Origin: Amorphophallus konjac
Taxonomy: Eukaryota > Streptophyta > Magnoliopsida > Alismatales > Araceae
DNA: 64,000 nucleotides
Reading direction: 5' to 3'
NCBI GenBank assembly: GCA_022559845.1
Contig: CM040118.1
Coordinates: 441,252,053 to 441,316,052 of the forward strand
The stretch's first letter is position 1; each line of letters opens with the position of its first letter. Positions 10,441 to 19,790 of this stretch are shown here, piece after piece. A program made the translations under genes and the position numbers. The notes under the pieces were generated by a model. It saw only the letters and a list, made by a program, of their open reading frames with translations, did no database searches and was not told the origin of the DNA.

Positions 10441-13400
10441 TCAGCTCTCGCCTCCACCCTCCTCTACTCGCCTGCTCTCAACCTCCTCCTCACCGCCCCG
10501 AGCTGGCGCTGGTGGAGGAGGCATAGGCCCCCGCGAAGAAGCCGGAACCCGAACGTGTCCCCCTGCCTCGCTCCTCTCTCGGAGGGAAGAACCCGCCACA
10601 AAGGTGGAGCTGGTGAAGGAGTACCCCGCAGCCCGTGCTCGCTCACGGCCTCGCTGCAGCCGCTCCTCGGACACTCGAAGCCGCTCCTGGGAAAGGATCA
10701 ACTGGGTCCTCGAGTCCGCCAGCTCACGCTCTCGTACCAACAACTGCTCCTGGAACTGGGCACGCTCCGCCTGGTGCTCCTCGCGCTCACGAGCACGCTC
10801 CCTCCTCTCCAGCTCCAGGGCAACCCGCAGCTCGGCCACGTCCTGAGGAAGCTCACTGCGCTGCTGCAAGGCCCGCTGAAGCTCTACGATCCGCTGATCA
10901 CGGATCGACAACTCGGTACGTATCGCCTTCAGCTGAGCAGCCTACAAACAGGTAAACAAATCATCAGTTCCACAGTTCAATAATTCATGAAATGAAATAA
11001 CAACATGTGACTAAAGGTAGGTCACGCACCTGTGAGCTCGTCGCTCGGAAGCCCTCATCTACGCAGATAAGAGTGGCTCGAAGCTCTTCAGTCTGTAAAA
11101 ATGAATTTTTATCAGTGCACAATTTATATCTGACCATTATTTGAATGAGGTTTCGAGTTCAGAATTTACTCGTGAAGCAAGGTCACGCTCCGCTGCCTCA
11201 GCTCGTGCAACCGCTCTGGCCAGCTGCTCCGTCAGTGCGGTCACCTCTGCACTAGGCCTCCTCGAGCTGGAGGCCTCCCCCGGATCTCTCCTCACTGCTC
11301 CCTGCTGGGCACGCTGCATCCATTAAGGACCGTCAGTGGCTAATCATTAATTCAACAAAAAAATTTCACTTGCATATAGGAATAATTTAAACACTCACCA
11401 GGGTCTCCAGGTCGGCCCGTGTGGCGGCCAGCTGGTCCTCCAGGCTGTGTAGGTGGGCCTGGGCATCTATAGCTGCGATGTCCCTCGCGTCCTGCATCCA
11501 TTGCATGTTAATCACATAATAGTTACATAAGCATTTGCATTTAATTTAAAAATAAGTGCATTCATACATACCCCTAAGACCCTCATCTGAGGTCTGCCGG
11601 CGTGAACCTCCCAGTAGCGCCGGAGGTACTCGGAGCTGTCAGTCGCGTGGGAAACGACTGTGGTCCCGCCTCGCTGCCAGTCGGCGTACTGCTCCTCGAA
11701 TCGCACCCTCCAGTCGGTCGTCTTGGTACGACCGCGGGTCTTCTTGCCAATTCCTCGAGGCTCTCCGACCTCGATCCACTCCTGGGGCAGGCCCAGGGTC
11801 CTCATCACCAGTCGAAGCCGTAACGGCTCAATCTCGCTCAAGCAGTGTAGCCACAGCTCACGCCCGAAGCGAGGTCGCCCCGATACGACCCAAGGCTGGC
11901 CCTCATCAGTCATCCCCTCATATGGTCTCCATTGCACCTACATTCATGAACACATTATCATTTCATCATATTCAAATAAACAACAAAAAAGAAATGTATA
12001 TCATTCATTCATACATACCAGCGAGGGAGGGAAGTCGCGGAACTCTCTCCGTAAAACCCACAACTCGTAGTCAAGTGGGGCACCAAAGATAACAGGCACC
12101 CAGCGTCGCGCCAGAGGAACGGATCCCTCAGCTCCTGGCCGTGGGTCAACACGCCCCATCGGCATGTATAGGTGGCTCCACACCTGCATCCATACATCGC
12201 ATTAGTACTATATTTACATGCATCATAATATAGAATAAAAGAAAACAAAAATTGCATACCTGAAGAAGAGGTGAGAAGCCACTGACGGTCGTCTCACGGC
12301 CTGTCCCCGTGGACAGATCGGCCATCAAATGCGCCAGCAGGGCCGCTCCCCAAGCATACGTGCCAACCGTCTCCAGATCCTCAAGGATGCCTAAGAAGCG
12401 GCAGTTGATGACATCGGCTTTCGTCCCCAGCAATAATCTCCCGAGCAGCAGCAGCAGGAACCTCCTCAGGTCTCGGTCCGCTCTCTCATGGTCAGTCGGG
12501 TCCTGGCAGCATGCCGCTCTCACCCCGTCGGTCAGCCGCTGAGTAAACTCACCTAAGGTCTCCCCCGACCTATGTCTGGCATCTCCTAGACCCATCACCG
12601 TAGTCAGGTCCGTGCGGAAAATGGTCCTACACTCGCTAGGTCCCTCGTAGACCATCTCAAGCCCTAGTAGCCTCCGGGCCATCTCTGAATAGTCAGAATA
12701 GGTGAACCCACTCACGGCCTCACCATCTACCCGTAAACCTGTAATCCTGGCTACATCCTCTAAACTAGGAACCATATGCCCCCAGGGCATCAGGAAAGTC
12801 CGGCTAGCTCTATCCCATCTCTCCCTCAGAACCTGGATCAGTGCTAGGTCAGGTCTAAAAGGCTCGATGGATAGAAAAGCCCCAAACCCCATGGCCTCTA
12901 TCCTAGCCCTCTGAAAGTCGGGGAGACCCTGGTATGCTGCCCAGACCATGACCCATGAGATGCGGGTCCTCATCAGCCCCTGCATGCAGTAAAAAGGAAT
13001 TATTTTGCTTAATTGATTGGATATTAATGTGGAATTACATTTGGTTTGGCATGCTATTGAATTTTGGTGTTTTTTGAATTCACGGCCACCTTCAGGTCGT
13101 TTCTTGATGAATTCACGCCCCTGTGGGAGGCGTTTTCATAAATGTGCCTTCTTGTAACGTCCTAAATAAGGGCGTTTTTTATATTAATCACGCCTCCATG
13201 TTGGGCGTTTCGTTGGCTTAACTCTAAAACGTTTTTAAATCACGCCTCAGTATTGGGCGTCTATTGTTGAATTCACGCCCTCCGTAAGGGCGTTTCCCTA
13301 AATGAGCTTAATTTTTAATCGTTAATGATAAGAGAGACGCCCTCTGGTTTGGGCGTCTTCTGAAGATTTAACGCCCTTCTGGAGGGCGTGAGTTTCTCAA

Positions 13401-14037
13401 TTTAACAGAAAATCTAATAAACAACAGCATGCGAAATTATTCCTGAAAAACATGGTTGGAAATTAATTAATAAGCATGGCAGTAATGAAAAAATCTTTTT
13501 TTAAGAAAACGACATGCTTCGGGGCGTGTTTCATGAAAATTAATTAATAAAAGGAATTCACGCCCCAGGATAGGGCGTGTCACTTGTGATTAACGCCCCC
13601 GTCGGAGGCGTGTCTTTTCTGAGTTGCAGGTTCGTGCCCGAGGGCTATGGCGATCAAAGGAAACCAAATAAAATGAAAATAAAAAGTGGAATTGGGGGAG
13701 AGGAGCTTACCTTCCTGTGCTTCTGCGGTTGAGGCCGGGGCAGTGGCCGTCTGGGCCGCCGGAGTTGGCCCCGGGGAGCGAGCGCCGCCGTCGGCGGCGG
13801 TCCGTCTCCGCCTTCCTCTTCTTCTTCTTCTCCCTCTTCTTCATCTTCTTCTTCTCCGTTCCCACCATCATCTCCTCTTTCCCCTTCCATTGCTTCGGCC
13901 TCGTCGCCGCCGGCCGTGGCCGGTTCTTCTTCATAAGCCACAATGGCGAGCTCCTCTACGGAGATTTCACCCTCTTGAGTGCGAGAGGCGTCGAGATCGA
14001 CCACCTCTGGGGCACTCACCCTTTGGCGTTTGGCCAT
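10441..14037 (-). CDS. Plant mobile domain (PMD) protein with coiled-coil tail, 8 exons
   Basis: Gene model on the minus strand, exons 14037-13711, 12979-12260, 12183-12019, 11937-11572, 11491-11399, 11313-11170, 11092-11030 and 10941-10441. Every junction has GT..AG ends, every exon length is a multiple of three, all seven introns are phase 0, and the frame stays open to TGA at 10441. The product is 792 aa. Exon 1 (109 aa) is acidic (runs of E/D near residues 60-75) and ends in a basic Arg/Pro stretch, suggesting a nuclear protein. Exons 2-4 hold the PMD fold: WDRASRTFLMPWGHMVPSLEDVARITGLRVDG-type core, residues about 110-525. Exons 5-8 are alanine/glutamate/arginine-rich heptads predicted as coiled coil, ending in a proline-rich tail. 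PMD proteins of the MAIN/MAIL family act in silencing in Arabidopsis; a role here is not shown. It lies antisense within the Tat element, and its first intron carries a dyad cluster. Confidence 0.8.
13082..13616. repeat. CpG dyad cluster 2 (in intron 1 of PMD gene 1)
   Basis: About ten units, starting at 13082, 13115, 13157, 13190, 13242, 13275, 13337, 13371, 13560 and 13593. They come in pairs: within-pair spacing is 33 (34 once), and gaps between the first four pairs are 42, 52 and 62 bp. Typical units are 19 nt, for example ACGCCCTTCTGGAGGGCGT. Confidence 0.9.
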
Positions 14038-14160
14038 GGCTAGGGTTAAGGGGGGAGGGAGATTGAGAGAGTGAGAAAGAGAACGAGAGAGAGAGGGGAG
14101 ATTGAGAGAGAGGGGTTTTCGGTTAGGGTTTGCAGAGATGAGGGGGCCAAATGAACGAGG
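14038..14160 (-). promoter_or_regulatory. 5' leader of PMD gene 1 (CT-rich, telobox)
   Basis: Read on the minus strand, the sequence upstream of the ATG at 14037 is CT-rich with several CTCTCT runs and contains AAACCCTAA (telobox type), a combination common in plant 5' untranslated regions. A second, weaker AACCCTA lies next to the ATG. No TATA box is obvious. Confidence 0.5.
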
Positions 14161-14207
14161 GAGGAAGAAGAAAGGGGCCGCTGGCTTTTGGGCTTCGAAA
14201 GTGAGAC

Positions 14208-14610
14208 ACGCCTTTCAGGGAGGCGTTTTAAATATAACTAACGCCCATACCCAGGGCGTTTTATTGAAATTGACGACACACATTAAGGCGTTAATTTGTT
14301 TTGCATGGGGAACGATAACCGTCGTCAGACGCATTGAATGGGCGTTGATTGATGTAACGGACGTCATCATTGCTGTTTTTTGGTCACGCCTCTGGTAAAG
14401 GCGTTTTATTGTTGAAACATGACTAAGGAAGAGGCGTTACTTTTAATGAAGGAACGATCATTTCTTTTGGGTTTGAATCTAGTCACGCCTTTTGGGAAGG
14501 CGTTATTTAAGTAACGCCCACTATGCAGGCGTCATTTGTTCACGCAGGTCGCTTTAGACGCCTTGAGGTAAGGCGTGCTTTTTTGAATTCACGGCGTTTG
14601 TTGAGGCGTT
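14208..14610. repeat. CpG dyad cluster 3
   Basis: Around eight or nine units starting at 14208, 14241, 14273, 14386, 14485, 14514, 14542, 14558 and 14591. The intervals 14208-14241 and 14558-14591 are 33 bp. The units lie between the two antisense PMD genes, in what would be the upstream region of PMD gene 1. Confidence 0.8.
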
Positions 14611-14716
14611 TTTCACAACAGAACACAGGCTTTGGAAGATTTCGTTAATAATCAGTAACAGTGGACTCAATGAGAAATCAATCTTCACTTATTTTGAAAG
14701 AAAGGAACTACAATAT

Positions 14717-16119
14717 CTAATGAGCCCCTTTGGCCCTTATTTTTCCCAGTAAAGTTACATAATTCTTCCATTGATCTTTGTCTTCATCCAAGTCTTCTAC
14801 AGGTTGGTGGAGTTTGTTTAGCCTCCAGAGAGCTTGAATTGTAATGGCATTCTCACCATCTTCATTACTGCCTAAGTCTCTTGATTTGATGGGAGGGAGA
14901 TGAGAGATGTCTTCAAAATGTTGCCTTGGAAGACCCATTTGAGGAAGGCACCGGTGTGCATTATATAAAACGAAGTCCGAAGCACCAATAAGACGAAGGT
15001 CCGTCCCGATGGAAAAGCGTGCACGAAGTTCCTGCATTTTAAATACACCCGGGGCGCAAGTAAAAAGATTCTTTGGCATTACCTTTAGGTGCTCCCTCCA
15101 ATCCCCTCTCTTCTTGATTTGAGGAATTCGGTTGGTCACTCTATTGCTTATACCTAATGAGCCGGTTATATATGAGAGTGGGCTCTTTGAGAAAATTCTT
15201 GAGGGTTGTTGGGCTTCATGGCATGAATCAAACTTGAAGTGTAAATCAATCCAACTCGAGAGTGCTAGCATGCACCCATAAATGGGCCTTCCCATGGCCG
15301 CCGATGTAAGCCCACTATAGAGATATGCTAGGATCGCCGGTCCCACTCTCTCTTCTTCCCACAAGCTCACCACTGCGCTCAATTGAGATTCCTCTAGAAA
15401 GTCTTCCGTGGATGGGAATAGGAGTGCTCCTGCCAAGCACACCACGAAGGCTTTGGACACTCTTTCTATCTCCTCTTCCTCTTTAGCTTGCTCCGCTCTC
15501 TTATACACCCATGAGGCGAGCTTCAAGAGGTTAACTCCTTTAGTGACCTTAATTTGGTTCACTATATTTGGGCTAGGTATCAACGAGGTTAGTAACTCAT
15601 GGGAGGAGATGGGCCTTGGCATGATGGCCATCTTTTCTTCTTCTCCTTGCTTCATCTTTCTTAAGCCTAAGATCATCTCCACTTCCTCTAGCAAGATGGT
15701 GGCTTCAAAAGTGGAAAATAAGAAAGTATGGGTGGAAGGGTGCCATATCTCAATCAATGCTCCTATGGCAGCCCAGTCTATGTGGATTTGACTATAATGC
15801 TTGGCATGGATTATCAACCCCAGGAGATGCCATCTAGCTACATATACCCTCATGTCTGATGTGAATTTAGAAAGGAGGAGGGGCAACCATTTGATTTGAA
15901 CATATCTCCTAGCCCCTGGAAGATTTGGGTACTCCTGTGAGGGGAGGGAAAGAAGACAAAAGAAGAGCACATGAGCATAAGAAATAAGCATGTTCGACAA
16001 CAGTATGCACAATAAAAAAAAACACCAACCTGATTCATGCATATCCTGTTGCTTACATGACCTTGGATGTCGTTAATCCTGGGAGTTGAGGCCTTTTGTC
16101 TTTTTAGCGCCCTGTCCAT
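14717..16119 (-). CDS. Second PMD-like protein, 2 exons
   Basis: Exon 1 is 16119-16030 (starts MDRALKRQK) with donor GTTGGT. Exon 2 is 15934-14717, after an acceptor ..TCACAG. The 95-bp intron is phase 0 and the joined product is 435 aa. The N-terminal half contains a PMD-like core (IDWAAIGALIEIW, HTFLFSTFEATILLEEVEMILGL), followed by a helical region with the LYSGLTSAAMGRPIYGC segment. The C-terminus is less clear. It is diverged from PMD gene 1 and may belong to one of the PMD-related DUF families found in plant transposons. It has the same antisense orientation and lies between dyad clusters 3 and 4. Reading exon 2 upward without splicing adds an unlikely hydrophobic leader from intron sequence, which is why the spliced start is preferred. 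Confidence 0.7.
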
Positions 16120-16338
16120 CGCGGAAAGATTGGAGGACGCAACCTGCAGAGCGGAGGAAGCAGAAGAAAGGAAGAAAAGAAAAAAAACAAAGGTTCGGCG
16201 GGGTTGTGATTGTTTAGGTTGAAGGAGGGCCTCCTATTAATAAAGATCTGGAGAGTTGTAAGGCTGTCGGAGATTAGAAGTTCGATCAAATTAAGGACTG
16301 TGCTGTTAAAGTACGAAACGGAAGTTCGTGATGAATTA

Positions 16339-16642
16339 ACGACGTTGGTTAGGGCGTCTATTTTAAAATTGACGACCTGACTGACGACGTGTTTTTTTTA
16401 TAACGCCCTTCATGAGGTCGTGTTTCTTCTAGGCTTTCGTTATTGATAACGCCTTATGTGAGGGCGTGTTTTTTGATTTTGACGACCTGTAGTGTGGTCG
16501 TGTTTTATGTCACGCCCTTTATAACGGCGTGTTTATTTCAAGTTCCTGCTATTGGTTGCGTCTTCAAGTAGGGCGTGTTTTCCATATTACACGACTTGTG
16601 GTCAGGCGTCTTTTATTCTGATAGCGCCCTACTCTTAGGCGT
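16339..16642. repeat. CpG dyad cluster 4
   Basis: Nine units starting at about 16339, 16372, 16403, 16449, 16482, 16512, 16558, 16591 and 16624. Intervals are 33, 31, 46, 33, 30, 46, 33 and 33. Both arm types (ACGCCC and ACGACC) and mixed arms occur. The cluster lies just upstream of PMD gene 2. Confidence 0.9.
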
Positions 16643-17682
16643 GTTCTTTTGGCCTGCGTTTTTTGCCCCATCCACACTTTTTGATGAACTTAAGTGCTAT
16701 TATTTGATGGTATTGTTTATAATTAAGCACTTACGATCATGTTCTAAATGAAGAATAACAAGTTTCAAAGTGTAAGAATTTGCAGGATTCGAGGCGTTTG
16801 GATCGCTGGTGGGAGTAACATCTTGTCACCCTGTATCCTTTTCTTGTAAGCATTGATTACTATATGATATCTACGCTATTATAGCATATCAAGGACCTTG
16901 TGATTCTGATAAACCTGAAATTTGAGTTCCCCTTCATCAAAAACGATGACGATTTCAGGAGAGTTTCTATCACACGGATAGGCCATTGAGTTATTGAAGG
17001 TTTGGGACGATGGTTCCACTTTCTGAGTTGATACACGGGTAAACGAGCTTCGGCTTAGTGTTAGCTCAGAGATATGGATTCTTGACCAGACCTAAATAGC
17101 TTAACAATATTATCCTTGATTATTTTCTAGTTTTAGTTTATTTTAATCTTTTTTCTTTTAGCCCAGCATGCATCATGTAGGACTTTGAGTTTCATGCTGA
17201 AAATCTTCATATTATGGCAATAATGAAGTTCGCTCGTTCTCAATTGAGATAACATGAGATATTCTACTCCAAATCAAGTACTTCATTCTATTTGAAGCCA
17301 TTCAGGCTGATTCCTTGGAAGTGACCCTTTTGTTGGACTTCTATCCCAATTCTCTTTACTTTCCTGCAAAATTTACCTTGGTTGCAGCACATCCACGTTG
17401 GCTGGTAATCGCTCTCCAATGGTCTTTCCCTGTCGTGCCCACGCGCACACCTTTTATTACTTAGTTTAACCTCCTTTTATCCAACAAATTGATGTTCCTT
17501 GGAATCACTCAGAGTTGTTTCACTCAAGAATCTTGGAAAGATTTCAAATGCTCAATGTCTGAGGCGTGTCACATCACACCTTGGCATCTACTTATCAGTT
17601 CGTTCCACCTCATTTACGCTCGTGGCACTTCACTCCATTTCCGTCTCACTCCCTTGCAAAGTAGACGCCAAGGCGGGGCAGC
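16643..17682 (+). other. Tat pre-LTR region with polypurine tract
   Basis: About 1 kb without a recognisable gene on either strand. It ends in the purine-rich AAGGCGGGGCAGC (about 17670-17682), immediately followed by TGTAGACACG. This is a plausible polypurine tract and LTR start for the + strand Tat element. Confidence 0.6.
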
Positions 17683-17825
17683 TGTAGACACGCCAAAATT
17701 GACGTTTTGTTGATCAAATCTCATGTTATTATATAAATGCCCCAAGTGGACTTCAATATTCCTATAATATGAAGTTTTTCTATTTTTGTGATTTTTCCTG
17801 CATTTTTCCTGCATTTTTGTGATTC

Positions 17826-18155
17826 ACGACTTTGGTAAGGGCGTTAATTTATAAAGTCACGACCTGTAATAAGGCGTTTTCACAGAAAGGACGACCGTGC
17901 GACAGGGCGTCAATTCTTGGTATTATACGCTAATTTCTGGAATTATCATAAAAGGCATTTTCTGAGTAACGCCTTTCCTCAAGGCGTGTTTTTAAGAAAC
18001 GCCGTAATCATAGGCGTGTTATATCAGCGTTTAAACAGAGCAAGTTCTATTTCTAAAATTAAATCCAGGAAGAAACGTCCTTTGCTAGGTCGTGTTTCAA
18101 GAAACGCCTCTGTTGCAGTCGTCAATTCATCAAGAGACGCCCTCGATTAAGGCGT
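17826..18155. repeat. CpG dyad cluster 5 (Tat 3' LTR)
   Basis: Eight units start at 17826, 17859, 17891, 17969, 17999, 18075, 18104 and 18137. Intervals of 33 bp occur at 17826-17859 and 18104-18137. The cluster sits 140-480 bp inside the LTR, upstream of the TATA-like box. Confidence 0.85.
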
Positions 18156-18298
18156 GTTTCGCTCCAGAGTCCTTCCTTTTTCGAACTTTCCCTCACAGTT
18201 CCCTATCGTAATTTGGTCTCTTGCTCGATCTTAATCCTTCCTTGAATGCCTCATTACCCGTTCTGATCTTACCTTGCTTGATCACATCCAATCGAAGC

Positions 18299-18305
18299 TA
18301 TAAAT
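18299..18305 (+). promoter_or_regulatory. TATA-like box of Tat LTR
   Basis: TATAAAT in an otherwise mixed-composition segment of the LTR, about 140 bp downstream of the last dyad. It is a candidate core promoter for the element. Confidence 0.4.
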
Positions 18306-19009
18306 TGAAGCCTTGATCGATCGAAAAAAAGGTTGAAGGGTTGAAGCGTTGAAGCATCCGTAAAAGAGGTTGAAACATTTGTAAGAGGGTTAAGCATTTT
18401 TTTCACGAACAGAGCCTTCTTCATCCGGCTTCATCCATATATTTCTGTCGTCTTCATTCATTTTTTTCCTTTACTGTCGCCAGGGACAGCAGGATTTCAC
18501 CCCTTTTCATCTCTTTATTTTATTTATTCATATCACTCCATTCATCATATACGTTCATCCTTTATATTTATTCACACTTTATTGTCATACTCCCCCTCCC
18601 TTAAGTCTTGTTAAGGGGTTTTAAAAACAACCAAAAAATAAGGTGCGCATGTGCCTTTCTTTCCTTCATTATTACATGTCTATTTGGATAGATGCTACTG
18701 CGTTTTGGGCTGACCCCTCTCTTCTTGTTTGTGTTTATTGTCCGTTTTGCAAGGTAATCAACTAAGAAGACCCACTTCATCGGCCGGCCGATTGAAGTTG
18801 GAGGAAGAAATCCACATCCATCCCGCGTCTCAAATTCCACCAGGTATACGCGATCACTTTTCTTCTTATTGAGGTAATCCCTCTGGCGATCACAACTCCT
18901 TTTAAGCACCTCGTGCTTCATCATATTCATTTTATTATTTTTATTTCTATTCTTAAGTGTGGATTTTAAAATAGATCTACAAATTAAGAAAGAAAAGTGA
19001 CCTCTTATC

Positions 19010-19660
19010 AAAATGAGCAGTGGAAATTTTACTGCAAAAACTATTAACTCTAAAGTGCCCAGTGCCAAGGACAAGGGCAAATAGAAAATTGGTGAGCCGA
19101 ACCATGTGAGCACACATTGCCCCACTCCTCAGGGCAGAGTTCAAGTTAAGGGTCAACCTTCACTCATATCTAAACCCCAGACCAGCTTCACCAAGTTTCC
19201 TCAGAAAGTTCAGAAAAAGACCCAATCAATGCACATGCCATTGCATACTTCAGGTGGGTCTAATGTGTATAGGAGACAAGACTCAAATAGGGGTCACAGA
19301 AGTCAGATTTATCATCCCAGAGTTCAGACCTATCACACCTACTACCATGCAAAGCCACAATGGTTTAATATGTCTGGAAGGGATAGAATTCAAGAGAAGT
19401 CTGGACACCATTTCAATTCCACTCAAAAATATAGACCTCCGACCAGAAACTGGGTTGCTCAATCCAGGATGTGGAATTCTAGGAACCAAAGCTACTACAG
19501 TCAGCCTAGGACCATCACTGGCTACACCACACTGAATGCTCATTGGCCTAGACACTGGCACAAACAAGCTCAAACTACTAATAACAATGATGTCAGGACA
19601 TAAAATAAGAGAGGAGAGACTAAGTATGTTAATGCTGAGAAGAAAAACAACAATAAAAAA
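19010..19660 (+). pseudogene. Copia A Gag, C-terminal remnant
   Basis: A Gln/Asn/His/Tyr-rich low-complexity segment, open from 19106 to 19603, matches the type of sequence found between the zinc knuckle and pol in Sirevirus Gag. Compare the Trp/Gln-rich Gag tail of copia B. An in-frame stop at about 19081 and the absence of the N-terminal Gag and zinc knuckle mark it as a remnant. Confidence 0.55.
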
Positions 19661-19790
19661 AACAAATAAATCCACCAAACAAACAACCCTCAAACAAATG
19701 TAGATTCCTAAGAATGTGTTGTCATATTTGAGTAGCTTTACTTCTGTTCTGGAGCCCAAACATTTTTGGGTTCCAAACTCTTCTGAGTGA

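Larger units (their letters stand above)
1..18990 (+). mobile_element. Tat-lineage Ty3/gypsy retrotransposon, both ends incomplete
   Basis: One long element is inferred from the order leader, gag-pol (589-8874), A-rich 3' untranslated region, antisense accessory genes, polypurine tract (about 17670-17682) and an LTR beginning TGTAGACACG at 17683. Tat membership rests on the G-patch segment between protease and RT, the second archaeal-type RNase H before integrase, and extra antisense ORFs between pol and the 3' LTR, all known for the Tat/Ogre/Retand group. The 5' LTR runs off the window. The 3' LTR is cut near 18990, where Sirevirus gag sequence begins, so the two LTRs cannot be aligned and no target duplication can be scored. 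The right boundary is accurate to a few hundred bases. Confidence 0.75.
17683..18990 (+). mobile_element. Tat 3' LTR, truncated
   Basis: Starts TGTAGACACGCC after the polypurine tract. It contains dyad cluster 5, then a TATA-like box (18299) and T/C-rich sequence. It has no visible match to bases 80-588, so the homologous right part of the LTR is probably missing. The right edge is placed where Sirevirus Gag coding sequence becomes recognisable (about 19000). A minus-strand ORF at 18601-19125 has no domain and is ignored. Confidence 0.55.

Noticed and set aside
13686..14066. Plus-strand ORFs opposite PMD exon 1
   Set aside because: Leucine/arginine-rich complement of the acidic exon; the minus-strand model with consistent splice phases explains the region.
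9802..18155. Dyad arrays as a CRISPR array
   Set aside because: Plant nuclear context, degenerate units, variable intervals and no cas genes; the repeats are also shorter than CRISPR repeats.
18601..19125. Minus-strand 174-aa ORF
   Set aside because: No recognisable domain; spans the Tat/copia A junction.
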